Shown: positions 35,022 through 44,403, counted from the first letter of the stretch. The stretch is 64,000 bases of DNA from Thaumasiovibrio subtropicus (GCF_019703835.1 NZ_AP023055.1:62001-126000); one strand, 5' to 3'. Translations and numbers: made by a program. Notes: a model not told the origin generated them from the sequence alone.

Positions 35022-37174
35022 TGACAGATTATCAGCCTTTATTGATGACCATGGACGAAGCCGCAGCGCTTCGTGAAGATTTGGGTAAAGAGACGCTAAT
35101 GGGCAAAGCCCTCGCGCGTGATATTGCAAAAGTGCAAGACTATATCGCCACTGTGGGCATTGAAGTGCCGGGGCACGGTGAAGCGGGGGGGTATGAGCAC
35201 AACCGCCATAAGCAAAACTACATCCACATGGACATCGCTGGCCGCTTGTTCTTGATCACTGAAGAGGCGCAATACCGTGATTATATTCGTGATCTACTGG
35301 TGGCGTACGCAGAAGTCTATCCATCGCTAGAGTTGAACATCAGCCGTGATACCAACCACCCAGGTCGTTTGTTCCACCAAACACTGAACGAAAATATGTG
35401 GATGCTGTACTCTTCTTGTGCGTATAGCTGCATTCACCACACGCTGTCTGCTGATGAACGTACTTTGATCGAAAACGATCTGTTCCGCATCATGGTTGAG
35501 ATGTTCGTTGATACTTACGCGCACGATTTCGATATCATCCACAACCACGGTCTATGGGCTGTGGCGGCAGTAGGTATCTGTGGTTACGCTATTCAATGCC
35601 AAGACACGGTAGGCAAAGCGCTATATGGCCTTAAAGGTGATAGCGTGAGCGGCGGCTTCCTAGCTCAGCTTTCTCAGTTGTTCTCGCCAGATGGCTACTA
35701 CATGGAAGGCCCATACTATCACCGTTTCTCACTGCGTCCGATTCATCTGTTTGCCGAAGTAATTGAGCGCCGTCAGCCAGAAGTGGGTATTTTTGCCCAC
35801 AAAGACGGCGTGATTCAAACTACCACCTATGCAGTAATGTCGACGGCGTTCCCTGACGGCACATTACCCGCACTGAACGACTCTTCCAAAACCATGGACA
35901 TCAATGACGAAGGTATCCTGATCGGGACGAGCGTCTGCTTTGAGCGTTACGAGGAAGATGCGAACCTACTTGCAATGGCAAATCACCAACAAGATGTTTG
36001 GGTGCACATTGCTGGTAAGAAACTGTCTGATGCGGTTGCAGCGACAGAGAGCATCCCAGCTTTTGATTGGGGTAGCCTCTATGTGACTGATGGTCCTGAA
36101 GGGGATAAAGGTGGCCTGACAATTCTGCGTCATCGCGATGCGAATGAAGAAGACACCATGGCACTACTTTGGTTTGGTCAGCATGGTAGTGATCACCAGT
36201 ATCACTCTGCATTGGATCATGGTCATTACGATGGCTTGCACCTCAGTATCTTTAACCGTGGCCAAGAAGTAACGCAAGACTACGGCTTCGGTCGTTGGGT
36301 CAACATCGAGCCTAAGTTTGGTGGTCGTTACATTCCAGAAAACAAGAGCTACTGTAAGCAGACTATTGCGCACAACACCGTAGTCGTTGATAAGAAGACT
36401 CAAAACAACTTTGATACTGCCACCGCAGAGTCGAAGTGGGGTGAGTTGCACTTCTTTAATAAAGATAACAAAGCGTTGCAGTCAATGAGCGGCATTATTC
36501 GCGGCTACTACGACGGTGTTGATATGCAACGTACCGTGCTAGTTGCTGAGCTTGAAGGCATTGCGCGCCCAGTGGTTGTTGATCTGTTCCGTTTGATTTC
36601 TGAAGAGACGCATAGCTACGACTATCCGGTGCACCACATTGGTCAATTGATCCGAACCGACTTTGATTACCAAGCGAACAACACACTTGCCCCTATGGGT
36701 GAAGACAATGGTTATCAGCACTTATGGCAAGTTGCGCAAGGTGAAGTAGAAGGCAGCACGCTTGTTAGCTGGCTGCACGGTGAAAGCTACTACTCCATGG
36801 TGAGTAGCGCACCTGCAGGCAGTGAAGTTATCTTTGCGCGCTTGGGTGCGAATGATCCAGATTTCAATCTACGCAGTGAGCCAGCATTTGTACTGCGTCA
36901 GCAAGGCAAGACGCATTTATTCGCGAACGTACTTGAGACGCACGGTTACTTTAACGAAGCGATTGAAGCCTCTACGGAAGCACGTGGCTTGATTGAGCGT
37001 GTAGAAGTTGTGGGTATGAATGACACAGCTTCAGTCGTACGTCTGCATCGCACTGACGGTAAGGTCCACACGCTGGGTGTATCTAACCAAACTGGCGGCG
37101 CGCAAGATGGCGAGCACAACGTAAGCTTTAACGGCGAAACGTTCTCTTGGACGGGTAACGTTGCAATGCTTTAA
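35021..37174 (+). CDS. PL17 oligoalginate lyase, second paralogue (OalC-like)
   Basis: 717 residues with the same architecture and motifs as its upstream neighbour: IHNHGLW, MEGPYYHRF, SALDHGHYDGLHLS, GGRYIPENKSY. It is very like the OalC oligoalginate lyase of V. splendidus in my memory. The start overlaps the previous stop by one base, so the two are translationally coupled. A strong terminator follows. Compared with the first copy it has an extra segment, HQYHSALDHG, before the catalytic histidines. The pair could divide labour between mannuronate- and guluronate-ended or long and short oligomers; that is inference. Confidence 0.94.
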   Translation: MTDYQPLLMTMDEAAALREDLGKETLMGKALARDIAKVQDYIATVGIEVPGHGEAGGYEHNRHKQNYIHMDIAGRLFLITEEAQYRDYIRDLLVAYAEVYPSLELNISRDTNHPGRLFHQTLNENMWMLYSSCAYSCIHHTLSADERTLIENDLFRIMVEMFVDTYAHDFDIIHNHGLWAVAAVGICGYAIQCQDTVGKALYGLKGDSVSGGFLAQLSQLFSPDGYYMEGPYYHRFSLRPIHLFAEVIERRQPEVGIFAHKDGVIQTTTYAVMSTAFPDGTLPALNDSSKTMDINDEGILIGTSVCFERYEEDANLLAMANHQQDVWVHIAGKKLSDAVAATESIPAFDWGSLYVTDGPEGDKGGLTILRHRDANEEDTMALLWFGQHGSDHQYHSALDHGHYDGLHLSIFNRGQEVTQDYGFGRWVNIEPKFGGRYIPENKSYCKQTIAHNTVVVDKKTQNNFDTATAESKWGELHFFNKDNKALQSMSGIIRGYYDGVDMQRTVLVAELEGIARPVVVDLFRLISEETHSYDYPVHHIGQLIRTDFDYQANNTLAPMGEDNGYQHLWQVAQGEVEGSTLVSWLHGESYYSMVSSAPAGSEVIFARLGANDPDFNLRSEPAFVLRQQGKTHLFANVLETHGYFNEAIEASTEARGLIERVEVVGMNDTASVVRLHRTDGKVHTLGVSNQTGGAQDGEHNVSFNGETFSWTGNVAML

Positions 37175-37193
37175 GTGATTGCTTTGTTCGAAG

Positions 37194-37220
37194 AAGCCGG
37201 GTTGCGTACCCGGCTTTTTT
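37194..37220 (+). terminator. Terminator after the PL17 pair
   Basis: A 9-bp stem AAGCCGGGT / ACCCGGCTT with a 5-base loop is followed by T6. Confidence 0.92.
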
Positions 37221-37251
37221 AATGCTTGGGTTTGAATGAAGGTAACTGACG

Positions 37252-37887
37252 ATGACAGCAAAAAAATACTACGGATATCTGTTTAACATGGATGGGGCGG
37301 TGGTTGATTCAGAGCCATTGACGGGACAAGCGCTTGCGATGGCCTGTGCCGATTTTGGCGCGCCACTCAATAGCGATTTGTATAAAGCAGTGATGGGGCA
37401 GTCTTGGCAAGATGTGTTGATTCACTTTTTTATAGAAGGTGCTATTTCTCCTAATCTCAATGCATTTAACGAAAAATTCCAGTCACACTACCAATCTCTG
37501 ATGATGTCAAAAGCGCAGTTGATTCCCGGGGTACAGTCTTTCCTCGTGCAGCTTCGTGAGCAAGGGAAAAAGTGTGCGATTGTCAGTTCTGGTTCTCGCG
37601 GAATGGTTGAGCAAGTATTGGATCGTTTTTCTTTACGCGATCACTTTAATGTGGTTGTCAGCAAAGAAAGCGTTAATTTGTCCAAACCCGATCCGATGCC
37701 CTATCAGGTTGCGCTAGCGAAATTGCGCGTTGATGCCAGTCGAAGTTTAGCGTTTGAAGACTCAAGGGACGGTATTTCAGCGGCTAAGCGGGCGGGATGT
37801 AAAGTGATTGCGGTGCAGCATGACTATAATGGCGGTAACGATATGTCACTTGCTAAGCGTGCCATTCGGAGTTATTCAGACATTTAA
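37252..37887 (+). CDS. HAD-like hydrolase (beta-phosphoglucomutase type) with Asp-to-Asn nucleophile
   Basis: 211 residues. Fold and motifs II-IV are those of subfamily IA HAD phosphatases/phosphomutases: VSSGSRGMVEQVL (motif II Ser), LSKPDPMPYQVAL (motif III Lys), AFEDSRDGISAAKRAG (motif IV). Motif I should read FDMDGT but reads FNMDGA: the nucleophilic Asp is Asn12 (codon AAC) and the following Thr is Ala; the general-acid Asp14 remains. A phosphoaspartyl intermediate is therefore not expected, and the protein may bind a sugar phosphate without turning it over. It has its own ribosome site 30 bases after the lyase terminator. Confidence 0.88.
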   Translation: MTAKKYYGYLFNMDGAVVDSEPLTGQALAMACADFGAPLNSDLYKAVMGQSWQDVLIHFFIEGAISPNLNAFNEKFQSHYQSLMMSKAQLIPGVQSFLVQLREQGKKCAIVSSGSRGMVEQVLDRFSLRDHFNVVVSKESVNLSKPDPMPYQVALAKLRVDASRSLAFEDSRDGISAAKRAGCKVIAVQHDYNGGNDMSLAKRAIRSYSDI

Positions 37888-37965
37888 TAAAATACCATTT
37901 CTATTTTATCGGTTTAATGTTTTGTATAATAGGGGTGTATGTTTTCTTTATTCAATGGAGAGTGA

Positions 37966-39438
37966 ATGAATAACAAGTCGCAACGCCCTAATTTGCTGTA
38001 TGTTTTTCCGGACCAATTTCGTTTAGCTTCACTTGGCTTGTGGCAACAATCTGATTTCGAATCTTACCATCAAGGTCAGTCAGATCCTGTTTTTACCCCT
38101 CATTTAAATCGCTTTGCTGAGCAAGCGACTATCCTCACTCGTGCGGTGAGTAATTGCCCGGTATGCAGTCCACACCGAGGCAGTCTGATGACCGCCAATT
38201 TCCCCAATAAAAGTGGCGTGCCGCTCAACTGCCACTCAGAGAGAGTATGCAGTGATTTGCCTGCGGATGAACACTGTTTTACCGATGTGCTTTCCGAGCA
38301 AGGCTATCACATTGGTTATATTGGCAAATGGCATTTGGATTTGCCGACCAAGAACGACCCTGTGAAACCGGGTGAGTTCGTTGATCATCGTCGTCCTGCT
38401 TGGGATTCCTACACGGAACCAAGTCGACGCCACGGTATTGATTATTGGTATGGCTATGGCACCTTTGATGTCCACAACGCGCCACATTACTACGATGCGC
38501 AAGGTCGCCGACATGAACCGCAGCAGTGGTCAGCAGAGCATGAAGCCGACAAAGCGATCGCCTATATCGAGAACAACCATGATGAGCGTGATGCAGATAA
38601 GCCGTTTGCACTGTTTGTTTCGATGAATCCGCCGCATTCACCGTATTGGTCTGAAGCCGATTGTCGAAAAGAGGATGTCGCTAAATATGCCCACTTAGAT
38701 GACGATGCGCTACTCGTTAGAGACAACGCCGATCGTCAGCTCGCAAAAGCAGAGGCGGCGAGATACTACTTTGCCAATGTCAGCGGCGTCGATACGGAAT
38801 TTGGTCGTATTGTCGAAGCATTGAAAGCGAGCGGAGAGTGGGATAACACGCTGGTTGTCTTCACATCCGATCATGGTGAAACCTTGTGTAGCCAAGGGAT
38901 TGAAGATGCAAAAAATGTGATTTTTCACGAGGCTTACGCGGTGCCGTTTTTGTGTAAGCTGCCCAATCAACACACCCATGCCATTAATGCTACCCCGTTG
39001 AATAGCGCGGATATTATGCCAACGGTGCTAGGTGCCTTGGGGCTTTCTGACGCAATGCCCCGTGGTCGTCATGGCCGAGATGTCCAACTTGCTGATCCGT
39101 TATCGATGCAAACAACACCAGAAGGAACACTCTATCTGCGTAATCTTGATGGAGAACTCAATCAACAAGGTCAGGTGATAGGGTATTTTGCGCAGAGTCG
39201 CGGGATTCGAACAGCGCAACACACACTCGCGATTGAAATCGATCAACACGGTGAGTTGCAAGAGATCCTGTTCTTTGACGATAGTCTTGATCCCTATCAG
39301 CAACGAAACTTACCCTTCGATCCAACTCATGCACCGGAAGCGCATTTGCTTTTGTTGTTGGCAAAGGAGTTGGAACGCATTGATGATCCTTGGCATCAAT
39401 TACAGATTCTGCCGCAGTTGTTCCCTGATATACGTTGA
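37966..39438 (+). CDS. Type I (formylglycine) sulfatase without signal peptide
   Basis: 490 residues. The metal site begins at PNLLYVFPDQFR. The sulfatase signature CSPHRGSLM (Cys67) fits C-x-P-x-R, in which the cysteine is converted to formylglycine by a maturase not in this window. Further motifs are GYIGKWHLD and VFTSDHGETL with the metal-binding Asp/His. No signal peptide is visible, so it would act on small sulfated sugars in the cytosol. It follows the HAD gene by 78 bases with its own Shine-Dalgarno (GGAGAG). Alginate is not sulfated, so its presence hints that the locus also handles another sulfated uronate or a mixed algal substrate. Confidence 0.92.
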   Translation: MNNKSQRPNLLYVFPDQFRLASLGLWQQSDFESYHQGQSDPVFTPHLNRFAEQATILTRAVSNCPVCSPHRGSLMTANFPNKSGVPLNCHSERVCSDLPADEHCFTDVLSEQGYHIGYIGKWHLDLPTKNDPVKPGEFVDHRRPAWDSYTEPSRRHGIDYWYGYGTFDVHNAPHYYDAQGRRHEPQQWSAEHEADKAIAYIENNHDERDADKPFALFVSMNPPHSPYWSEADCRKEDVAKYAHLDDDALLVRDNADRQLAKAEAARYYFANVSGVDTEFGRIVEALKASGEWDNTLVVFTSDHGETLCSQGIEDAKNVIFHEAYAVPFLCKLPNQHTHAINATPLNSADIMPTVLGALGLSDAMPRGRHGRDVQLADPLSMQTTPEGTLYLRNLDGELNQQGQVIGYFAQSRGIRTAQHTLAIEIDQHGELQEILFFDDSLDPYQQRNLPFDPTHAPEAHLLLLLAKELERIDDPWHQLQILPQLFPDIR

Positions 39439-39574
39439 GGTGTAAATCTAAGTAGTCTTAAATGGCTTTTAAATCAGTCACGTCGTTACGACTTCCTCGT
39501 CTCTCACGGTCAATGTTGACTACACTTATTGTGAGCATGAATGCATAGCAAATCACAATAACGGAAGCAGTAGA

Positions 39575-41203
39575 ATGACGGATATGGCGACTCTCGATAC
39601 GATGCCTGACTGGTTTGGCCGCTCGGTACTGGTGGTGGATGATGTGCGTACTGAGGGCATCTTGGTCAAGTCGATGCTGACCAAGGTCGCAGTTTGCGAT
39701 GTGATTCATGTGACGGATCCTTACGAAGCCATTGTGCGTTGTTCTGAAAACCCCTTTGACATACTGCTCTTGGATTATCACCTCAATTCTTCTCTTAATG
39801 GCGCACAGTTGCTTCACGTCTTGAGAGAGCGAGAACTGATTTCCCCCAAGGCAACCATTGTCTTTTCTTCTTGTGATGATGATGAAGCGGTGCAGGTGAC
39901 CTGTATGGATATGGGCGCCGATTATTTTTTACCCAAGCCTTACTCGGTTGATCTGTTCAAGCAAGCCATGGATGTCGCTTGGAAGCGAAGTCAGTGTCGA
40001 GGTTTAGTCTATCGCTGTTTAAATCGTTTAGACGTCGAGGACGCCATGTCGATCTGTGAGGAGCACTTATTGAGCTCAGACTGGGATGAAGGGCTGTTGC
40101 GTCTCTATATCGATATTTTGATCGAGTATAAAGATGAGCAAGACGTTCTGTTCACACTTGAAGAGTTAGCTAAAAGTATTGATAGCCATCAACTGGACAT
40201 TGCGAAGGCACGCATATTGGCGCAGCAAGGAGAGATCGAGGAGGCGTTAGATCTTGGATTGAGCGTGTTGGGCAATAACCCCAATGTCATTGAAGCTTAT
40301 GATTTACTGATTGATCTGCTTACAGAACAAGAGAAATGGGAAGAAGCGCAGTTTCATTGCCACAGTGCGTTGCGATTGACACCGGTTTCATCGCAACGCG
40401 CCCTGCAATTAGCGGAAGCCGCACTGCACACCAAAGATGTCGATGAGTTTGTTTATGCTGGGCATATGCTGTCTCAACACCTGCCGATAGTGACCAAGCA
40501 GTGCATAGATCTCTATTGCCAATACCTTGATCGTGTTGTGCGCTTCTATGATGACGCCGACGATCTTATCCAGAAACAACTGCTTCATGATGTTGATGTG
40601 ACTTATCAACGGGCAAAGAACCGAGTGAGACCTTCACAACACTACAAGATTGACTTCCTTTATCACGTCTTTGTTGTTGCTTTAACCGTTCATGATTCCG
40701 ACGATTTTGATGCCAAGCAGCAACTGTACACGACGATGCCGAGTGACTGGCGTGCCTTAAAAAAGATTCCAACCAATGTGCTCGTTAACCTGATTAAACC
40801 CTTGCTGCTTTTCGGCGATTTAGAGCTGGCAACCTATGTACTGCGGATGATCAAAGAGGTGGATTACAGCCCGGCATGTAAAGAGCGGATCAGCTATCTG
40901 CAAGGCCAGACCCAATTTTGGGGCCGAGTGAAAATGCTGCGGATTGATCTGGGACGTCTTGATGCATTGAAGAAAACGGATCTGCGCCAAGCTGATGAGC
41001 ATATCGATACGATGTTAGAGCAGTATCCGATCTCGACGGACTTAAACTTGCAGTTCATCGATATCAAAATACGGCTGAGTGACTTTGAAAGTCCAAAGTT
41101 GAAGTCGAGTGTGCGTTTTATCGAAAGCGCTTCTTCGCTTAGCGCCAATCAACAGAAACTGAAGGCGGTGTTACTCGAGAAGTACTTTGCCTATTTTTAT
41201 TGA
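39575..41203 (+). CDS. Receiver-TPR response regulator (VieB-like)
   Basis: 542 residues. The receiver domain (about 15-140) has acidic residues VVDDVRTEG, phospho-acceptor Asp67 (LLLDYHLN), and FVLPKP-type Lys at YFLPKPYS. The remaining 400 residues are helical repeats of TPR character (for example EEALDLGLSVLGNNPNVIEAYDLLIDL). There is no DNA-binding or enzymatic output domain, as in VieB of V. cholerae, so it probably acts by protein contacts with a kinase or another regulator. No cognate kinase is adjacent. It stands alone and converges on the AraC gene with two bases between the stops. Confidence 0.9.
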   Translation: MTDMATLDTMPDWFGRSVLVVDDVRTEGILVKSMLTKVAVCDVIHVTDPYEAIVRCSENPFDILLLDYHLNSSLNGAQLLHVLRERELISPKATIVFSSCDDDEAVQVTCMDMGADYFLPKPYSVDLFKQAMDVAWKRSQCRGLVYRCLNRLDVEDAMSICEEHLLSSDWDEGLLRLYIDILIEYKDEQDVLFTLEELAKSIDSHQLDIAKARILAQQGEIEEALDLGLSVLGNNPNVIEAYDLLIDLLTEQEKWEEAQFHCHSALRLTPVSSQRALQLAEAALHTKDVDEFVYAGHMLSQHLPIVTKQCIDLYCQYLDRVVRFYDDADDLIQKQLLHDVDVTYQRAKNRVRPSQHYKIDFLYHVFVVALTVHDSDDFDAKQQLYTTMPSDWRALKKIPTNVLVNLIKPLLLFGDLELATYVLRMIKEVDYSPACKERISYLQGQTQFWGRVKMLRIDLGRLDALKKTDLRQADEHIDTMLEQYPISTDLNLQFIDIKIRLSDFESPKLKSSVRFIESASSLSANQQKLKAVLLEKYFAYFY

Positions 41204-41205
41204 GG

Positions 41206-42045
41206 TCATTGAGTATAAAAGGCTATTTGATACTGCTTCGGCGTGATAGCAAGGCGCTTTTTGAAATGGCGCTGAAAGTGAGCTTGGTCTGAAAAACCGA
41301 GATTGGCGGCAGTGTCTGTTAACGACAGGCCTGATTTTAATAGCTGTTTAGCGCGTTTAATCCGCTCATCCAGTTGCATCGCGTGAGGGGAAACCCCGTA
41401 TTGTTGATTGAAGGCTTTGATCAGCCCATATCGACTCATCCCTGCCTCGTCAGATAAGGCCTCCAACGATAAGTTAAGATGGATTTGATCGAGCATCTGC
41501 TCACGAACACGTTCGAGTTTTCGGCGCGGTTTGGGTTGCAAACCTAGCTGCTCTGGAGGACAAAAATAGGGCTGCATCGTGGTGATAAGCAGGGTTTCGG
41601 TCACCAGAGGGTTGGGCTCCTGCTGCAGAGCACCGTATAGGTGATGAAAGCGATCGTAGCAGGGCAAGTCACGCTCAAATGGGGCTCGGAATGGGTGCCA
41701 ATCCTCCGCACTGGTTCCGCGATAGTGCTTTATCTCTTCACGCCACTCTTGTTGACGCCGACTTAGCCACTGGGTATCGACGAACAACATTCGGTATGAC
41801 CATTTACCCGTATTGGGGTTACACGCATGGACGTCACCTGGGTTTATGGTGACGGTATCGCGGATCTGTATGGCATGGCGACGCTTCAAATTCTGGTAGG
41901 TCGCGCTACCGTGATCGATAACGCCAAATGAAAACTCGTCGTGAGAGTGCGCATGATAGCAAGCGGCGGACTGATTGGCCTGTCGCATCTCAACAAATGG
42001 CAGGGAAGGACAGAGCATTAAGGATGCGGTCGGGTCTTGCTTCAT
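41206..42045 (-). CDS. AraC family regulator coupled to a LysE exporter
   Basis: 279 residues. The N-terminal cupin (HAHSHDEFSFGVIDHGSATY) is followed by a C-terminal double helix-turn-helix (NLSLEALSDEAGMSRYGLIKAFNQQYGVSPHAM, then TDTAANLGFSDQAHFQRHFKK). The ATG overlaps the stop of the upstream LysE gene (ATGA), so I start there rather than eight codons earlier. AraC/LysE pairs of this arrangement usually control amino-acid or threonine/homoserine-type export. The effector is unknown. Confidence 0.92.
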   Translation of the reverse strand: MKQDPTASLMLCPSLPFVEMRQANQSAACYHAHSHDEFSFGVIDHGSATYQNLKRRHAIQIRDTVTINPGDVHACNPNTGKWSYRMLFVDTQWLSRRQQEWREEIKHYRGTSAEDWHPFRAPFERDLPCYDRFHHLYGALQQEPNPLVTETLLITTMQPYFCPPEQLGLQPKPRRKLERVREQMLDQIHLNLSLEALSDEAGMSRYGLIKAFNQQYGVSPHAMQLDERIKRAKQLLKSGLSLTDTAANLGFSDQAHFQRHFKKRLAITPKQYQIAFYTQ

Positions 42046-42653
42046 ATCAAGGTATCTCCTCCAAGCCACATACTCGCGACAGCAGCGACTAACAGACTGC
42101 TCATCATTAGATTAAAGCCCATTTGTCGACGCGGTGTGGATAGCCAAGAACGAATAAAACTGCCTGCGATTGCCCAAAGTGAAATGCCAACAAGACAGAG
42201 AACTAATGAGATTAGCGTAAATAAGCCAACTTGTAACCATTGGGAAGGCTGTTCAATCACATACAGGCTAATCCCAGCAGAAGCGACTATCCAAGCTTTG
42301 GGGTTAAGGAGTTGCATCAACGCGCCTTGTATCCAGTGTGGTGCCGGTGCTGATTGGTGGGCTGTGACTTCGTTAGCGGTGGTAGCTATCTTTAACGCTA
42401 CGTAGAGTAAAAACAGGCTACCAAGGGGCTTCAATAAGCTGACGACGTTAGGAAGCCAGCTTTCAAGCAACATCATCGCTACCCCACAGCTCAACACTAC
42501 CGCCGCATAGGCAACACTTGCACCTATGATGTGTGGCAAGGTACGAACAAAGCCATAGTGTGCGCCCGTTGCGGTGGCGACGATGTTAACAGGGCCGGGT
42601 GTTGCTGCGCCAACAAGTACAAAGGCCATCATAGAAAGATAAAGCGTGTTCAT
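42042..42653 (-). CDS. LysE family amino-acid exporter
   Basis: 203 residues with six membrane segments. The N-terminal family signature is GAATPGPVNIVATATGAHYG, and LLNPKAWIVA is the second conserved block. It would export an amino acid or a related small amine from the cytosol. It is first in a two-gene operon with its AraC regulator, overlapping by four bases. Its promoter lies in the gene-poor region upstream (42654-43266), which contains a 21-bp palindrome at 42932-42952. Confidence 0.93.
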   Translation of the reverse strand: MNTLYLSMMAFVLVGAATPGPVNIVATATGAHYGFVRTLPHIIGASVAYAAVVLSCGVAMMLLESWLPNVVSLLKPLGSLFLLYVALKIATTANEVTAHQSAPAPHWIQGALMQLLNPKAWIVASAGISLYVIEQPSQWLQVGLFTLISLVLCLVGISLWAIAGSFIRSWLSTPRRQMGFNLMMSSLLVAAVASMWLGGDTLI

Positions 42654-42931
42654 GATTCATGTCTATTTAGTGAGTTTGTTATCAGAGTAGTGGCGCTGTT
42701 GACAGAAGTATTGAACGAAATTGGCCTTGTAGTGCAGATTTGCTCTTGAGCCATGACGTCGTATAAGTACCTTTAGGTATACTGAGCGCGGTAAGGGCAG
42801 CCTTTTATGTGAGTTTTGATGCGTTAAAAGTATGAAATTTTAAATATTTATCCAACCAAGTTCACAACTGGACAATGGGCCAGTGTTCTTTACTGAAGCG
42901 TTCAGGCACACTGCATACATTGGTGAGTAAA

Positions 42932-42952
42932 ATATAACCAGCTAGGTTATAT
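42932..42952. promoter_or_regulatory. Operator-like palindrome ATATAACC-N5-GGTTATAT
   Basis: Perfect 8-bp arms around a 5-base spacer. It is about 280 bases from the LysE start and 315 from the permease start, so the regulated gene is uncertain. The form fits a TetR- or MarR-type dimer. Confidence 0.45.
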
Positions 42953-43191
42953 CACTTTGACTCGAAAGGACTTCCTTTTGTTGCCTTCAACAGCCGCGGT
43001 TAAGTTGTACGCGGTCCCTTTTGATGTTGCTTACTATCCCTCACAAGCAGTACCTCGCTGAGCAGTTTAGAAACCTCGTTGAACACGTCATTTGATACCG
43101 CTAGAGGAAGATGTTTGTTTCTCTACTCTCACCACGATTTTGTGATCGTGTTCTCTAATGCCCTACTTTTACGCTGTATTTTCTCGTTTTA

Positions 43192-43233
43192 AAAATACGC
43201 ATACTTGCATGATTGTGCAAGTATGCGTATTTT
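43192..43233. promoter_or_regulatory. 18-bp perfect inverted repeat upstream of the permease
   Basis: AAAATACGCATACTTGCA, then six bases, then the exact reverse complement. The last arm ends 33 bases before the permease start. It could be a metal-sensor-type (ArsR-like) operator straddling the promoter, or an RNA hairpin in the leader. The flanking A and T runs also make terminator or attenuator activity possible. Confidence 0.7.
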
Positions 43234-43266
43234 GTAGTTCGGTTATCACATTTAATTGGATGAATA

Positions 43267-44403
43267 ATGGAAACGAGCGAATTGTCGAGTTGGGAAATTG
43301 CCCTAAACGAGTTTATTTATGTGGGGGGCGCGTTGTTCCTCATTATTGCCTTTGTTGCGCTACTAACAGGGGTTGTGAAAGAGTATGTGCCGCAGGGTAA
43401 GCTACAAAAGAAGTTAGCCAAACATGAAAAACACGGACCGTTAGTTGGCTCTTTGTTAGGCACACTGACACCGTTTTGTAGTGCGTCAATGGTGCCTGTT
43501 GTTATGAGCATGGTGTCGATGGGGGCTTCAATTGGTACCATTTTTGGATTCTTGATCTCTGCACCTTTGTGTAATTTCGTCGTTGTTGGCGTCATCTTTA
43601 CCGTATTTGGCTTTAAAGTTGCCGCTATTTATCTGCTTTTGACCTTGGGAGGCGCCATGCTCTCGGGTTACTTGATTGGCTTATCGCCATTGCGTCATAC
43701 CGGCGTGAAGCGTGAGCTTTTTAACGGAGAAACGCCGAGTGCAGGGAGTTGCGAAGAGCCAAGTACTCAAGCAACACAAACATGTGGCGAAACGCCAGTG
43801 ACCTCGAAGGGTTGTGCCGAGCCAGTTGCAAGCTCTTGCGACGCGCCGATCGCCGCTCACTGTGAAACCGCCGTCACTATGACACCTGCGGTGAATAGTT
43901 GTGATATGGCGTTCGCTGCTGCGAATGAGGTGGCGACTGAAGCACCGAGTTGTGGTGCCGCGCCCGTTACGTGTGGTGGGAAAGCAACAAACTCACGTAT
44001 GCAAAATGCGCTTGGCTTTGCCTTCGCCTTGTTTAAGAAAATTATGCCGTACGTGCTTGTTGGTGCCTTCATCAGCGCCTTGTCAGCGGCATTCTTACCC
44101 GCAGAATTGGTTGAAAAGTATGTCGGTGGCGATAACTGGTTTGCGATTCCGATTGCTGCTGTGATTGGTATTCCCCTGTATCTGCGTATTGAGATGGCGA
44201 TACCTTTGTTGCAAGTGTTGATTTCTAAAGGGATGGGCATGGGAGCGGCAATGGCGGTATTGATTGGTGGTACCGGGGCAAGCTTGCCTGAGATTGCGAT
44301 TATCTCTTCCATTCTGCGCCCGAAAGCGGTGGTTGCTTTTGTGGTGTCAGTGGTGGTGATAGCGATTACCGGTGGTGTTGTCTTTTCAGTGGTTGGGCTA
44401 TGA
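43267..44403 (+). CDS. COG0701/ArsP-like permease with Cys-rich cytosolic insert
   Basis: 378 residues. Two membrane halves of the UPF0718/ArsP permease family carry TPFCSASMVPVVMSMV (Cys71) and SAPLCNFVVVG (Cys102) in the first half, and a matching second half ending VVFSVVGL. Between them is a linker with eight cysteines in 75 residues (Cys162-Cys236), spaced roughly every 8-15 residues in Ala/Thr/Ser-rich sequence. ArsP relatives export trivalent organoarsenicals through cysteine ligands, so a thiophilic metal or metalloid is the likely cargo. Its stop overlaps the start of a glutamine amidotransferase gene. Confidence 0.88.
   Translation: METSELSSWEIALNEFIYVGGALFLIIAFVALLTGVVKEYVPQGKLQKKLAKHEKHGPLVGSLLGTLTPFCSASMVPVVMSMVSMGASIGTIFGFLISAPLCNFVVVGVIFTVFGFKVAAIYLLLTLGGAMLSGYLIGLSPLRHTGVKRELFNGETPSAGSCEEPSTQATQTCGETPVTSKGCAEPVASSCDAPIAAHCETAVTMTPAVNSCDMAFAAANEVATEAPSCGAAPVTCGGKATNSRMQNALGFAFALFKKIMPYVLVGAFISALSAAFLPAELVEKYVGGDNWFAIPIAAVIGIPLYLRIEMAIPLLQVLISKGMGMGAAMAVLIGGTGASLPEIAIISSILRPKAVVAFVVSVVVIAITGGVVFSVVGL

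Larger units (their letters stand above)
42654..43266. other. Gene-free 613-base region with two palindromes
   Basis: No frame here codes convincingly. It separates the minus-strand LysE operon from the plus-strand permease operon, and holds an operator-like palindrome at 42932-42952 and a long one at 43192-43233. The middle (about 42970-43140) has no feature I can name. Confidence 0.5.
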
